From Oceanobacillus saliphilus (GTDB taxonomy: Bacteria > Bacillota > Bacilli > Bacillales > Amphibacillaceae), in contig NZ_JALCZU010000011.1 in NCBI RefSeq assembly GCF_023522835.1, forward strand, positions 62,001-126,000: a DNA stretch of 64,000 bases, written 5' to 3'. The stretch's first letter is position 1. Every line of letters begins with the position of its first letter. This document shows positions 30,681-40,760 of the stretch, piece by piece. The notes below the pieces were generated by a model that did not search any database, was not told the origin of the DNA, and worked only from the letters and a program-made list of their open reading frames with translations. The translations under genes were made by a program, and so were the position numbers.

Positions 30681-32567
30681 ATGACATATGATGCAGGCAA
30701 ATATGATGTAATCGTTATTGGTGCCGGTCATGCTGGTGTCGAAGCTGGATTTGCAGCTGCCCGCATGGGTGCCAAAACATTAATGCTTACGTTGAATCTT
30801 GATATGATTGCCTTTATGCCATGTAATCCATCAATTGGTGGACCAGCAAAAGGTATTGTTGTACGTGAAATTGATGCCCTTGGTGGAATAATGGGTAAAG
30901 TGATTGATAAAAGCTATATTCAAATGAGAATGTTGAATACAGGGAAAGGCCCAGCTGTACAAGCATTACGTGCACAGGCTGATAAACCTATTTATATGAG
31001 AGAAATGAAAAGGTTAATGGAAAATGAAGAGAATTTGACGGTTCGCCAAGGGATGGTGGATGAATTAATCGTTGAAGATGGCATATGTAAAGGAGTTATT
31101 ACGGAATCAAAAGCGGCTTACTATGCGGATGCGGTTATCGTAACAACCGGTACATTTATGCGAGGAAAAGTATTGATGGGTCATCTGGAATATGAAAGTG
31201 GCCCAAATAATCAACGTGTATCCGTCAATCTATCCAAAAACCTGGAGGACTTAGGTTTTGAGATAAAACGTTTTAAAACTGGAACACCACCACGGGTGAA
31301 TAGTCATACGGTTGACTATTCAAAAACAGAGATACAACCTGGTGATGAAAATCCTAAGTATTTTTCCCACGATACAGCTAATCAAATGGTGGAACAGCTT
31401 CCGTGTTGGTTAACCTATACGAATGAATTTACTCACGAGGTTATTAATAATAATTTAGGACTTTCTGCGATGTACTCTGGTGCTAAACGAGGAGCCGGTG
31501 CGCGTTATTGTCCATCTATTGAGGATAAGATTGTTCGTTTTAATGATAAGCCACGCCACCAAATTTTCCTGGAACCAGAGGGAAGAGACACGGAAGAGGT
31601 ATATGTTCAAGGTTTATCGACATCACTGCCTGAAAACGTTCAGCATGAGATGCTTAAGACTATTCCGGGTCTGGAAAATGCTCAAATCATGCGTCCGGGT
31701 TACGCGATTGAATATGATATTATCGTTCCGACTCAGCTTTGGCCAACATTAGAAACGAAAAAAATCCCTGGTCTGTATTCAGCAGGGCAAATCAACGGAA
31801 CTTCCGGATATGAGGAAGCTGCAGGCCAAGGTATCATGGCAGGAATCAATGCCGCTGCTAAAATTCTCGGGAAAGATCCGGTAGTTTTAGATCGAGCTCA
31901 AGCATATATCGGTGTTATGATTGATGACCTCGTAACGAAAGGTACAAATGATCCATATCGTTTGTTGACTTCACGGGCTGAATACAGATTGTTATTGCGT
32001 CATGACAATGCCGATGTGCGGCTGACTGAATTGGGGCATGCTCTAGGAATGGTGTCAGATGACCGTTACAATAAGTTTGTTGATAAAAAGCGTTTCGTTG
32101 AAGAAGAGAAAAAACGTCTTAGCAAAATTACGATCAAACCAACTGATGAAGTGAATAAGATGATGGATGAAGTTGGAGCGACCCGATTAAAAGAAGCGAT
32201 TAAAGCCTATGATTTATTAAAACGTCCCGAACTTAGCTATGATATAATCGAACGGATGATTGAAAGCAATACAGAAATCAATTTAGAAGTAAAAGAGCAA
32301 GTAGAAATTCAAATTAAGTATGAAGGATATATTAAAAAAGCAAATGAACAAGTTGAGCGCATGCTGAAAATGGAAGATAAAAAAGTCCCTGTCGATATTG
32401 ATTATGATGATATCCATGGACTTGCTACAGAAGCTGTGGAGAAACTGAAAAAAGTCCGACCGTTGTCAGTAGGGCAGGCATCGAGAATCGCAGGAGTAAA
32501 CCCAGCAGATGTATCCATATTGCTCGTTTATATTCAACAAGGTAATATTGCCCGAGTTGCCAACTAA
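30681..32567 (+). CDS. mnmG: tRNA uridine 5-carboxymethylaminomethyl modification enzyme MnmG
   Basis: A 628-residue FAD enzyme and partner of MnmE. The N-terminal dinucleotide motif is [17 protein letters not shown]; the conserved [12 protein letters not shown] segment holds a catalytic cysteine, and a second lies in [11 protein letters not shown]. The C-terminal helical domain (ending [10 protein letters not shown]) binds MnmE and tRNA. AAAGGATG precedes the ATG. The hairpin after the stop suggests partial termination before rsmG. Confidence 0.97.
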   Translation: MTYDAGKYDVIVIGAGHAGVEAGFAAARMGAKTLMLTLNLDMIAFMPCNPSIGGPAKGIVVREIDALGGIMGKVIDKSYIQMRMLNTGKGPAVQALRAQADKPIYMREMKRLMENEENLTVRQGMVDELIVEDGICKGVITESKAAYYADAVIVTTGTFMRGKVLMGHLEYESGPNNQRVSVNLSKNLEDLGFEIKRFKTGTPPRVNSHTVDYSKTEIQPGDENPKYFSHDTANQMVEQLPCWLTYTNEFTHEVINNNLGLSAMYSGAKRGAGARYCPSIEDKIVRFNDKPRHQIFLEPEGRDTEEVYVQGLSTSLPENVQHEMLKTIPGLENAQIMRPGYAIEYDIIVPTQLWPTLETKKIPGLYSAGQINGTSGYEEAAGQGIMAGINAAAKILGKDPVVLDRAQAYIGVMIDDLVTKGTNDPYRLLTSRAEYRLLLRHDNADVRLTELGHALGMVSDDRYNKFVDKKRFVEEEKKRLSKITIKPTDEVNKMMDEVGATRLKEAIKAYDLLKRPELSYDIIERMIESNTEINLEVKEQVEIQIKYEGYIKKANEQVERMLKMEDKKVPVDIDYDDIHGLATEAVEKLKKVRPLSVGQASRIAGVNPADVSILLVYIQQGNIARVAN

Positions 32568-32589
32568 GCATGCATTGGATAAAATCTGA

Positions 32590-32625
32590 GATAGCGGCGT
32601 ATGATCATGATACGTCGCTATCTTT
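32590..32625 (+). terminator. Hairpin between mnmG and rsmG
   Basis: GATAGCG-G-CGTAT pairs with ATACG-T-CGCTATC, followed by CTTTC. A stable hairpin with only a short T run, so perhaps a partial terminator. Confidence 0.6.
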
Positions 32626-32654
32626 CAATTACATAAGAAGGAGATATCCTATTC

Positions 32655-33371
32655 ATGAATCCAGAACAGTTTGTAACCGCATTAAATGAACATGGTATAG
32701 AATTAAGCAGTTTCCAACGTGAGCAATTTTCCGTTTACTTCAAGACATTAGTAGAATGGAATGAAAAAATTAACCTTACAGCAATTACCGCCGAAGAAGA
32801 TGTATATTTAAAGCATTTTTATGACTGTATTACGGCAGCATTTTATTATGATATGGATAGGGAGCTTCACATATGCGATGTAGGTGCAGGTGCTGGGTTT
32901 CCAAGTATTCCGCTTAAAATATGTTTTCCTCAATTAAAAGTAACGATCGTTGATTCCCTTCAAAAACGTATTGGTTTTCTTAACCACTTAGCAGCACAAT
33001 TACAGCTTTCTGATGTAGCTTTTTATCATGATCGAGCTGAGAATTTTGGAAAAAACGGCCAGTTTCGGGAATCATTTGATATCGTAACCGCAAGAGCTGT
33101 AGCCCGTATGTCCGTACTCAGTGAATTATGCTTGCCTCTCGTTAAAAAAGATGGGGTTTTTATAGCAATGAAAGGTTCCCAGGCTGAGGAAGAACTTCAT
33201 AATGGTAAACATTCAATTGAATTGATGGGAGGAGAAACAAATGCCATCCATACATTCAAATTACCGCAGGAAGATAGTGAACGTTCCATTGTGATTATTG
33301 ATAAAAAGAGAAAAACACCAAAAAAATATCCTAGAAAAGCAGGTCTTCCAAATAAGGAGCCTATTGAATAA
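32655..33371 (+). CDS. rsmG: 16S rRNA 7-methylguanosine(527) methyltransferase RsmG
   Basis: A 238-residue SAM-dependent methyltransferase acting on G527 of 16S rRNA. The SAM-binding motif I is [15 protein letters not shown] (about residues 75-90), and the VTARAVA segment is the conserved motif IV region. The tail is strongly basic. AAGGAGAT precedes the ATG. Family knowledge: loss gives low-level streptomycin resistance. Confidence 0.96.
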   Translation: MNPEQFVTALNEHGIELSSFQREQFSVYFKTLVEWNEKINLTAITAEEDVYLKHFYDCITAAFYYDMDRELHICDVGAGAGFPSIPLKICFPQLKVTIVDSLQKRIGFLNHLAAQLQLSDVAFYHDRAENFGKNGQFRESFDIVTARAVARMSVLSELCLPLVKKDGVFIAMKGSQAEEELHNGKHSIELMGGETNAIHTFKLPQEDSERSIVIIDKKRKTPKKYPRKAGLPNKEPIE

Positions 33372-33388
33372 GAATTTATTACGCAATA

Positions 33389-33523
33389 ATGGACATGTTA
33401 ACCTTCGCTTCAAGAAGTAGGAGAGACACGTATTGGAGCGGGGGTTAACTATTTGTATAATTTTCATTCTGTTCAAGGGCCTATGGTCATCCCCACGTCG
33501 CCCCTAAGTGAAGGTTGACATAT
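33389..33523. repeat. Inverted-repeat-bounded intergenic element, family R4, copy 1
   Basis: ACATGTTAACCTTCGCTT at the left end is matched inverted by AAGTGAAGGTTGACATAT at the right end (imperfect, about 15 of 18). No ORF inside. A related, longer and more degenerate segment lies at 33744-33960. Together with parS these fill the 638-bp rsmG-noc gap. Confidence 0.45.
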
Positions 33524-33708
33524 TTGAAAGATAGAATACGAAAGTCATAAACTATTCTTTACTGTTTCGTGTTTAAATATGGTAGAATAGGTTTAATTAA
33601 TGATGCTTTTCAAGCGCACAGTATTTATGCTGTAGCGTTTTTCTTAATCACTATTTTTTATGCTATACTAGCTTTATAGTAATCTCTTAAAAATGCAAAC
33701 ATTCAAAT

Positions 33709-33724
33709 TGTTCCACGTGAAACA
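33709..33724. other. parS: parS site 1
   Basis: Perfect match to the Bacillus parS consensus, TGTTCCACGTGAAACA, extended to a 20-bp palindrome by flanking AT/AT. It is the nucleation site for Spo0J (ParB). It lies 300 bp upstream of noc. Confidence 0.97.
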
Positions 33725-33743
33725 ATTTATATCCCGCAGTAAC

Positions 33744-33960
33744 AGACATGTTGACCGCCACTTCAAAGTTCTGGAGAACAAGAATTGTCCGTGTCAAAGC
33801 CTGATTCAGGACCTTTTGACCCTTCGTAGTTAGTATCTTCTACATAAGGGGGAATAAAGGCATTCACCTAAGGCAAGGCTTATGTATTTCCAAAGTTTCT
33901 AATGGTGCTGACTCCTAATACTGCGGGGGGACGAAAAAAACGATCCTAAGTGAAGTTTCA
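33744..33960. repeat. R4-related intergenic element, copy 2
   Basis: Starts GACATGTTGACCGCCACTTCA and ends GATCCTAAGTGAAGTTTCAC. Both ends recall the R4 copy at 33389 (GACATGTTAACC..., CCCTAAGTGAAGGTTGAC), but the interior differs. No ORF. Confidence 0.35.
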
Positions 33961-34009
33961 CTTATACATATAGATTACACAAGTTTATTTATGAAGGTGG
34001 TGTCATGGA

Positions 34010-34864
34010 GTGGTACATCCTTTTAATCGGATATTTGGTATGGGTGATAAGGCGAGCTCTCAACCAGAGGAGCCAGGTTTTTCTCCGGATGAAGTTATTC
34101 AACTTGATGTGGAAAAAATCCAGCCGAATCGTTTTCAGCCAAGAACAATTTTTAATGAAGATAAAATAAAGGAACTAGCTCAAACAATCCATACACATGG
34201 GATGATTCAACCAATTGTCGTTAGGAAAATGGATGAAGAAAACTTCGAACTAATTGCTGGTGAACGCAGGTGGAGGGCTGTTCAGTCCTTAGGCTGGGAT
34301 AAGGTTTCAGCGATTATTCGGGAAATGTCCGATGCAGAGACGGCTTCTGTAGCATTAATTGAAAATCTGCAGCGTGAAGAATTGACAGTTATTGAGGAAG
34401 CATTGGCATATGCCAAGCTACTTGAGTTGCATTCATTAACACAAGAAGCATTGGCCCAACGGTTAGGGAAAAACCAGTCAACGATTGCGAATAAGCTTCG
34501 TTTATTAAAACTGCCTGAAGAAGTACAAACAGCGTTATTAAATAAATCAATAACCGAACGTCATGCTCGTGCTTTAATTAAGTTGAAAGATACCGAAAAA
34601 CAATTATTGGTATTACAGGCTATTATGGAAAATGATCTAAATGTGAAGCAGACAGAAGAACGCATAGCGAAAATGAATGAGCCGAAAGAAGAAAAAAGAA
34701 AACGACCCAAATTAAAGGGGATCAATAAAGATATTCGTATAGCTATGAATACAATTCGTCAGTCACTCAGTATGGTATCTGATACAGGTGTAGAAGTTGA
34801 ATCCGATGAAAAGGAACTGGACGATTATTATCAAATTACAATAAAAATACAAAAAAAGAAATAA
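34010..34864 (+). CDS. noc: Nucleoid occlusion protein Noc
   Basis: A 284-residue ParB-family CTPase that blocks division over the nucleoid. It starts with GTG, 9 bases after AAGGTGG. The N-terminal amphipathic segment [11 protein letters not shown] is the membrane-targeting helix typical of Noc. The CTP-binding [13 protein letters not shown] and ENLQREELT motifs follow, then the HTH region ([26 protein letters not shown]) that in Noc reads NBS sites. It lies upstream of soj-spo0J, its paralogue, and is closed by a terminator. Confidence 0.95.
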   Translation: MVHPFNRIFGMGDKASSQPEEPGFSPDEVIQLDVEKIQPNRFQPRTIFNEDKIKELAQTIHTHGMIQPIVVRKMDEENFELIAGERRWRAVQSLGWDKVSAIIREMSDAETASVALIENLQREELTVIEEALAYAKLLELHSLTQEALAQRLGKNQSTIANKLRLLKLPEEVQTALLNKSITERHARALIKLKDTEKQLLVLQAIMENDLNVKQTEERIAKMNEPKEEKRKRPKLKGINKDIRIAMNTIRQSLSMVSDTGVEVESDEKELDDYYQITIKIQKKK

Positions 34865-34894
34865 TATCTCTTATACTTATACTTATTTATACGC

Positions 34895-34926
34895 TACCCA
34901 TCTTTTTCTGAAGATGGGTATTTCTG
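34895..34926 (+). terminator. Intrinsic terminator of noc
   Basis: TACCCATCT / AGATGGGTA stem followed by TTTCTG, 30 bases after the noc stop. Confidence 0.75.
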
Positions 34927-35094
34927 CTTGAATAAGCTATGATACAGTTACAGGCGAGGAATAATAGCACTTCGATAGGGTAAAGTCGTATTTTAGGAAT
35001 AATAGATTACAAATTTACAAAAATAGTGATAATTATAGTCGTTTTAATGTAAATAATGATAATATAGTATTTATATAGTTAGGTAGGTGTCAAC

Positions 35095-35868
35095 ATGGGA
35101 AAAATAATGTCCATCGCAAATCAAAAAGGTGGTGTAGGGAAGACAACTTCATCCGTAAACCTAAGTGCATGCCTTTCGTCCTTAGGGAACAGAGTATTAC
35201 TGGTTGATACGGACCCACAAGGGAATGCTACTAGTGGGGTAGGGGTCAACAAAGCAGATGTGAGCAATTGCATTTATAATGTGCTTGTTGAAGACTTGCC
35301 AGCTGAAGAGGTTGTTATTCCGACTAGTGTAAGCAACTTAGATATAATACCTGCAACCATTCAACTCGCTGGTGCCGAAATAGAGTTAGTACCGATTATT
35401 TCAAGAGAAATCCGTTTAAAAAAGGCGCTTGAAAGCTTAAAAGAGCAATATGATTATATCATTATAGATTGTCCGCCATCACTTGGTTTACTTACAATTA
35501 ACGCACTGACTGCTTCTGATTCGGTAATTATCCCCGTTCAATGTGAATACTATGCACTGGAAGGTTTGAGTCAGTTATTGAATACGATCCGACTCGTTCA
35601 AAAGCATTTAAACAAAGATCTGATGATTGAGGGTGTATTGTTAACAATGCTTGATGCGAGAACCAATTTGGGAATACAAGTAATTGAAGAGGTTAAAAAA
35701 TATTTTCAGGATAAAGTCTATCAAACAATCATACCGAGAAATGTAAGGTTGGGAGAAGCACCAAGTCATGGCCTGCCGATTATAATCTATGATCCGAAAT
35801 CCAAAGGTGCGGAAGTTTATCTTGAATTAGCAAAGGAAGTGATGGCAAATGGCGAAAGGGTTAGGTAA
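35095..35868 (+). CDS. soj: Chromosome partitioning ATPase Soj (ParA)
   Basis: A 257-residue Walker-type ATPase. It has the deviant Walker A KGGVGKTTSSVNLS (about residues 11-24), switch I DTDPQGNATSG and Walker B DYIIIDCPPSLG. Soj works with Spo0J on origin segregation and modulates DnaA activity. AGGTAGGTG precedes the ATG. Its 3' end overlaps spo0J by 20 bases, so expression is coupled. Confidence 0.97.
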   Translation: MGKIMSIANQKGGVGKTTSSVNLSACLSSLGNRVLLVDTDPQGNATSGVGVNKADVSNCIYNVLVEDLPAEEVVIPTSVSNLDIIPATIQLAGAEIELVPIISREIRLKKALESLKEQYDYIIIDCPPSLGLLTINALTASDSVIIPVQCEYYALEGLSQLLNTIRLVQKHLNKDLMIEGVLLTMLDARTNLGIQVIEEVKKYFQDKVYQTIIPRNVRLGEAPSHGLPIIIYDPKSKGAEVYLELAKEVMANGERVR

Positions 35869-36691
35869 GGGGCTCAATGCCTTTTTTCCTGAGATTGAAA
35901 AACAGGATGAATCTTCTTCCGTTCAAGAGATTGCTATCACAGAATGTAGACCAAATCCATATCAACCAAGAAAGACATTTCATGCAGATGCGATTGAAGA
36001 ACTGAAGGAATCCATTCTGGAATATGGTATTATCCAACCGTTGATTGCACGTAAAAGTATAAAAGGTTATGAAATAGTTGTTGGTGAAAGACGGTTTCGT
36101 GCAGCGAAAGAAGCAGGGCTAAAAACGGTTCCCATCGTAATCAAAGAATTATCTGATGAAAGAATGATGGAAATTGCTTTATTGGAAAACCTGCAGCGAG
36201 AGGATTTAACGCCAATAGAGGAAGCTCATGCATACGCAAATTTGATGACAGAGCTTAAGATTACTCAGGAGGAATTATCAAAGAGATTAGGAAAAAGCCG
36301 ATCACATATAGCAAACATTGTTCGCTTACTATCACTCCCAGATCAAATTGTTGCGTACATCAATAATGGCGAATTATCCATGGGACATGGGCGCGCTTTG
36401 TTAGGATTAAAAGACAAAGATAAATTAATTCCTTTTGTAAATAAAATTCGTCAGGAAAAACTGAATGTCCGTCAGGTAGAAAAACTAATTATGGAACTGA
36501 ATCAAAGACCCGTCAGAAAAAAAGAACAACCGAAGAAGGATGTCTTTATTCAGGAGCGGGAAACGGCCCTAAGAGATCGTTTAGGTACCGCTGTTACGAT
36601 TCATAAAGGTAAACGAAAAGGGAAAATTGAAATAGAATTTTACACAGATGACGATTTGAATCGCATTATCGAATTTCTGGATAAAGAGTAA
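35849..36691 (+). CDS. spo0J: Chromosome partitioning protein Spo0J (ParB)
   Basis: A 280-residue ParB CTPase clamp. The N-terminal KGLGKGLNAFF is the Soj-activating tail; the CTP-binding GERRFRAAKEAG (arginine patch) and ENLQREDLT follow; the HTH (TQEELSKRLGKSRSHIANIVRLLSLP) binds parS; the C-terminal ~45 residues form the dimer domain. Two perfect parS sites lie within 2.2 kb, upstream of noc and directly downstream of this gene. Confidence 0.97.
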   Translation: MAKGLGKGLNAFFPEIEKQDESSSVQEIAITECRPNPYQPRKTFHADAIEELKESILEYGIIQPLIARKSIKGYEIVVGERRFRAAKEAGLKTVPIVIKELSDERMMEIALLENLQREDLTPIEEAHAYANLMTELKITQEELSKRLGKSRSHIANIVRLLSLPDQIVAYINNGELSMGHGRALLGLKDKDKLIPFVNKIRQEKLNVRQVEKLIMELNQRPVRKKEQPKKDVFIQERETALRDRLGTAVTIHKGKRKGKIEIEFYTDDDLNRIIEFLDKE

Positions 36692-36707
36692 ATAGTATTC
36701 AATTTAC

Positions 36708-36736
36708 AAGGCTGACGGAATCTGGTCAGTCTTTTC
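36708..36736 (+). terminator. Probable terminator of soj-spo0J
   Basis: AAGGCTGAC / GTCAGTCTT stem with an 8-nt loop followed by TTCC. Confidence 0.6.
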
Positions 36737-36740
36737 CTTT

Positions 36741-36805
36741 GGCAAGCAGGAAAGCATAAAATTTACTTACTACATAACCGTAGCAAAGGTTCAACGTTAG
36801 GCTTG
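36741..36805. repeat. Degenerate R3 repeat
   Basis: GGCAAGCAGGAAAGCATAAA... TTACTTACTACATAACCGTAGCAAAGG aligns loosely with the R3 copy at 44610 (GGCAAGTATGAAAG... CTTACTTGCATAAGTGTAACAAAG). Confidence 0.4.
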
Positions 36806-36836
36806 TGACAATCAAGTATTCAACTAAATACTAAAA

Positions 36837-36852
36837 TGTTCCACGTGAAACA
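36837..36852. other. parS: parS site 2
   Basis: TGTTCCACGTGAAACA, a perfect consensus match, embedded in a 28-bp palindrome (CTAAAA on one side, TTTTAG on the other). It lies 145 bp after spo0J and 74 bp before the DUF554 gene. Confidence 0.97.
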
Positions 36853-36925
36853 TTTTAGTAAAAGTATGTTGAAGACAGTTGCGACAGGGGATACTACTAC
36901 AAACTAATACGATGGAGAGAAAAAA

Positions 36926-37633
36926 ATGATTTTATTTGGAACATTAGTTAATGGAGCATTAATTATTTTAGGAAGTATCCTTGGGCTTTTCTTTACGAAA
37001 ATACCCGAAAGATATAAAGAAACAGTTATGCAGGGAATCGGACTGGTTGTTATTTTAATTGGTTTACAGATGGCATTGGTTACTGATCAAATTATAATTA
37101 TCCTTTTAAGCTTACTTTCAGGAGCAATAATTGGTGAGTTTATTCGTTTGGAAGAGGGATTGAACAGAATTGGAAATTGGATTGGAAGCAAGTTTACTAC
37201 TTCATCAGAAAGTGATTTTAGTGTTGCGCAAGGATTTATAACAGCTACTTTAATCTTCTGTATCGGCGCGATGGCAATTATTGGAGCTTTGGACAGCGGC
37301 ATTCGTGGCGATCATGAAGTTCTGATTACAAAAGGGGTTATTGATGGCTTCGCCGCGCTTGTATTGACAACTTCTTTAGGTTTCGGGGTAATGTTCTCTG
37401 TTATACCTGTTGTTGTCTATCAGGGAGCGATTGCTTTGCTCGCTACACAGATTGAAAACTGGATTCCAGAGGCCTTATTGAATGGAATGATTGTCGAAGT
37501 AACAGCGGTTGGAGGCTTGTTGATCGTAGCAATTGGTTTGAATCTACTAAAAATAACCACTATCCGAATAGGTAACCTGCTGCCTGCCATTTTGACAGTA
37601 GGGTTCATTTATTATCTCTATCAACTTTTATAG
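36926..37633 (+). CDS. DUF554 family membrane protein
   Basis: A 235-residue membrane protein with about seven hydrophobic segments. The N-terminus FGTLVNGALIILGSILGLFF and the GVIDGFAALVLTTSLGFGVMFS segment are typical of DUF554 (YqgA/YdfK group). Function unknown; the family looks like a small transporter or channel. TGGAGAG precedes the ATG. It stands alone, directly after parS site 2, and is followed by a repeat-filled gap. Confidence 0.85.
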   Translation: MILFGTLVNGALIILGSILGLFFTKIPERYKETVMQGIGLVVILIGLQMALVTDQIIIILLSLLSGAIIGEFIRLEEGLNRIGNWIGSKFTTSSESDFSVAQGFITATLIFCIGAMAIIGALDSGIRGDHEVLITKGVIDGFAALVLTTSLGFGVMFSVIPVVVYQGAIALLATQIENWIPEALLNGMIVEVTAVGGLLIVAIGLNLLKITTIRIGNLLPAILTVGFIYYLYQLL

Positions 37634-37687
37634 AGGAAAACGCCATAACGCTCGATATACTGCAGAAAAAAGTGGTTTTTGCTGCGA

Positions 37688-37800
37688 AATCTATAAAATG
37701 CGACATAACTTCCATCTATGTTAGATCTCTAACCTAGTTATGGAAATAAGTTACTTCGGTAGCCGCAGCCCGTATACACTTCGCTTTCCCCATAGCGGTT
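37688..37800. repeat. Dispersed intergenic repeat, family R2, copy 2
   Basis: CTATAAAATGCGACATAACTTCC ... GTTACTTCGGTAGCCGCAGCCCGTA then ACACTTCGCTTTCCCC. It aligns with 14466-14575 over about 90 bp. No ORF is supported in 37634-38068, which otherwise holds a terminator and a triple TTCTTAG repeat (37969-37989). Confidence 0.7.
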
Positions 37801-37928
37801 TGCCTGAGAGACTATTTTCCATTACCAGTGCTGTTGATTCAACCTAAAAGAGGTTACGTCACATGTTTTACCGACTGTGAGTATGAGTATACTCACCAGA
37901 CATTCCCAAATAGATTCCATAATAAAAT

Positions 37929-37973
37929 AAAGAACCGTCCGGAAGTTGCATTTGCATATCTTGGACGGTTCTT
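37929..37973. terminator. Hairpin between convergent DUF554 and yyaC
   Basis: AAGAACCGTCC pairs with GGACGGTTCTT (11 bp) around a long loop. It lies between convergent genes, but without a strong T run on either side. Confidence 0.55.
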
Positions 37974-38068
37974 AGTTCTTAGTTCTTAGTTTAGGGATAA
38001 GAAAATAGTAATTCCTCAAATCATGACAAGCTAAATCAATATTTTAAAAAGAAAACCATGACATTCAA

Positions 38069-38692
38069 TTATACCGTCCATTTTTTTACTTGTTGCTTTT
38101 CAGAAATAATCACTTCAGGAGAAAAATGATACGATAAGCGTTGGTCGATGCTATTTAATATGGAAGAAATTTGCCTTGCCATATCCATTACCATCGACAG
38201 TCGAGTGCTTTGCAAAATAGAATGCTCCATAAACCCACTGATATTGACAACCCCTGTCACATTTATATCACCAATAGGGGGTAATGCTTTATTTAAGGCA
38301 GATCCTGGTCGTAATGGTCCTCTCTCTGTGATAATGTGCCCGATGGAAGCGTTTCGCCCGAGGCAGGCATCAATTGCAATAATAAAAGGGTTTCTGTGAT
38401 TTGTTTTAATTGTATCGATCGCCTCGCCTAAATTTACAGCGTGAACGGGTTCGTGCAGTGTTCCGTAAATCGTCATATGTTTTGGCTTTGTTTCTTCAAA
38501 AAAAGTTCCTGCCAAAGGACCAAGTGCATCCCCCGTTGAACGGTCTGTCCCTATACAAATCGTTACATATTCACGAGGGATATTGGGAAACCAGGAGATA
38601 ATTCTGTCGCTCATTAATGATGAAATTTCAGAATCTGTATAAGGTATACGGAAATTTTCAGGTGAATTGTCAAATCGGTTGTTTACATTCAT
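38069..38692 (-). CDS. yyaC: Spore protease-like protein YyaC
   Basis: A 207-residue cytoplasmic protein of the YyaC family, related in fold to the GPR spore protease. Visible conserved parts are CIGTDRSTGDALGPLAG, IAIDACLGR and RPGSALNKALPPIGD. B. subtilis yyaC is expressed in sporulation and lies in the same region after spo0J. It runs opposite to its neighbours, against the replication direction. No signal or membrane segment. It supports a spore-forming host. Confidence 0.9.
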   Translation of the reverse strand: MNVNNRFDNSPENFRIPYTDSEISSLMSDRIISWFPNIPREYVTICIGTDRSTGDALGPLAGTFFEETKPKHMTIYGTLHEPVHAVNLGEAIDTIKTNHRNPFIIAIDACLGRNASIGHIITERGPLRPGSALNKALPPIGDINVTGVVNISGFMEHSILQSTRLSMVMDMARQISSILNSIDQRLSYHFSPEVIISEKQQVKKWTV

Positions 38693-38781
38693 AGCTTATC
38701 CTCCACAAACATATTGGTATAGTATACGGATTTTATAAATGAACTATACATACGAATATTAAAATTATTGGAGGAAACCGA

Positions 38782-39804
38782 ATGTGGGGAGCAGGATTGA
38801 AATGGATGTTTCTGATTATAGGTACAACAATTGGTGCGGGGTATGCATCAGGAAGGGAATTGTGGCAATTTTTTGGACATGAAAGTGGACTGGCCATCTT
38901 ATTATTTTCTTTGTTTTTTTCTTTTTGCTGTGTGGTAATCATGAATATCAGCTATAAACTAAAAACATCACATTATCTACCGGTACTTCAGGAGATTGTT
39001 GGAAGTAGATTGACGGGTGTATTTGATGTTATGATTCTTTTATATCTGTTTACAACGACAATTGTAATGATTGCTGGAAGTGGGGCAACAGGTCAAGCGT
39101 TTAACTTTTCGTATTGGTGGGGAATTTTATTTATTGCTGTTGCACTTGTTTTGCTATTCAGTAGAGGTGTTAATGGTTTGATAAATATTAATCGGTTCAT
39201 ATTGCCAGTTTTGCTTGTTGGCATGCTGTATATTTTAATTATGTTCACGATAGATCAGGAATTGAAGCTGTTTTCGCACTGGCATGAACAAAGGAACTGG
39301 ATGGCTGCTTTCCCATTTACAGCATTAAATATTTTACCGTTAATTGCAGTCCTAGGTGCGATTGGAAATAAAGTTTCTTCCAGGATAGAGATTATAATTG
39401 CCTGTGTGGGTAGTGGCATCTCCCTTGGGGTTATTTCCTATATTTATAACAATAGCCTTATTCAAATTGCTGATGAAATTCTATTATACGAAATTCCTTT
39501 ATTTGCGATATTAAAGCATTACCCTTTTGAAATTCTTGTGCTTATGTCAATCCTGCTGTGGTTTGCCATTTTTACAACAGCAGCTTCAGGTATGCTGGGA
39601 ATTGCTTCAAGACTACAGGAATATTTCCAAAAACCATTATATTTAATCGTTATTGCTGCATTGCTCATCATGGTTCCCTTAACTACATTTGGATTTTCAA
39701 CGTTAATCAGCTTTATCTACCCAATTTATGGCATATTGAATTTGTATATACTGGCCAGACTATTACTTTATCCACTATGGAATACATTGGATAAAGGGAA
39801 ATAA
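38782..39804 (+). CDS. YkvI-like membrane transporter
   Basis: A 340-residue protein with about ten membrane segments. The N-terminus IIGTTIGAGYASGRELWQFF resembles the unwound first helix of LeuT-fold (APC superfamily) transporters, and the whole resembles B. subtilis YkvI, whose substrate is unknown. AATTATTGGAGG precedes the ATG. It is followed 18 bases later by an MscS gene, which suggests a joint osmotic or ion role, but that is inference. Confidence 0.8.
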   Translation: MWGAGLKWMFLIIGTTIGAGYASGRELWQFFGHESGLAILLFSLFFSFCCVVIMNISYKLKTSHYLPVLQEIVGSRLTGVFDVMILLYLFTTTIVMIAGSGATGQAFNFSYWWGILFIAVALVLLFSRGVNGLININRFILPVLLVGMLYILIMFTIDQELKLFSHWHEQRNWMAAFPFTALNILPLIAVLGAIGNKVSSRIEIIIACVGSGISLGVISYIYNNSLIQIADEILLYEIPLFAILKHYPFEILVLMSILLWFAIFTTAASGMLGIASRLQEYFQKPLYLIVIAALLIMVPLTTFGFSTLISFIYPIYGILNLYILARLLLYPLWNTLDKGK

Positions 39805-39822
39805 TCGAAGTGAGGTTTTAAT

Positions 39823-40722
39823 ATGGATGTTATTCAGGAACAACTAATGGACATATGGATCTATTTGACGGGTCCGGAGCTATGGACAACATTACTTTCC
39901 GTTTTCTTCAAAGTTATTATCATCGCTATAATGGCGATAACGATTGTAAAGGTTACACGTTCTTTGGTCGATAAACTTTTTACCAATCGAACGAGTGGTC
40001 CGATTCGGATTTCACAAAGACGGGAAAATACGCTCAAAAAACTAATCAAAAATGTTGTTGCATATATCGTCTATTTCATGGCAATCGTAATGATTTTAGG
40101 TGTATTCAATTTTGACATTGGTCCATTGCTTGCAGGTGCCGGAGTCATTGGCCTGGCAATCGGTTTTGGTGCGCAAAATCTGGTCAGGGATGTCATATCC
40201 GGATTCTTTATCATATTTGAAGATCAATTTTCAGTAGGCGACTATGTTGCGGTTTCGGGTATTGAAGGAACGGTAGAGGAAATCGGACTTCGTACAACCA
40301 AGGTGTTAAGCTGGACGGGGGAAATGCACATTCTTCCAAACGGTAATGTTACCCAGGTGACGAATTACTCCATACACAATGGACTTGCTGTGGTTGACAT
40401 CAATATTCCTTATGAAAGCAATGTAGCTGATGCAGAAAAAATTATTAATGAAGTAGCCGCTACATTGCCTGATAAATATGAATATATTGTAGGTGTTCCA
40501 GAAACAATCGGGGTACAGAATTTGGAGGTTTCCCATTTTGTTCTGCGGGTTATTGCGGACACATTGCCAGGTTTCCAGTGGGCAGGAGAACGGAATATTC
40601 GAAAAGAAATGCAGGATAAGCTTTATAAATCCGGAATTGACATACCAGCGCCTCGCCTTGTGATGTACTCCACGGAAGAAAAACAAAAGCTTATGAGGGA
40701 AAATAGAGAGCGCGGGCTCTAA
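39823..40722 (+). CDS. Small-conductance mechanosensitive channel (MscS family)
   Basis: A 299-residue channel. TM1 and TM2 lie at about residues 25-45 and 80-103; the pore helix TM3 contains the Gly/Ala pattern LLAGAGVIGLAIGFGAQNLV with the signature GAQN. The beta domain follows (DQFSVGDYVAVSGIEGTVEEIGLRTT), then the C-terminal vestibule domain. MscS channels release solutes on hypo-osmotic shock. Its place near opuA genes fits an osmotically variable habitat. B. subtilis YkuT is the nearest analogue that I recall. Confidence 0.93.
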   Translation: MDVIQEQLMDIWIYLTGPELWTTLLSVFFKVIIIAIMAITIVKVTRSLVDKLFTNRTSGPIRISQRRENTLKKLIKNVVAYIVYFMAIVMILGVFNFDIGPLLAGAGVIGLAIGFGAQNLVRDVISGFFIIFEDQFSVGDYVAVSGIEGTVEEIGLRTTKVLSWTGEMHILPNGNVTQVTNYSIHNGLAVVDINIPYESNVADAEKIINEVAATLPDKYEYIVGVPETIGVQNLEVSHFVLRVIADTLPGFQWAGERNIRKEMQDKLYKSGIDIPAPRLVMYSTEEKQKLMRENRERGL

Positions 40723-40760
40723 ATATTCGTTATAATAATAGGAAAAAAGGAGAGCCCGAT

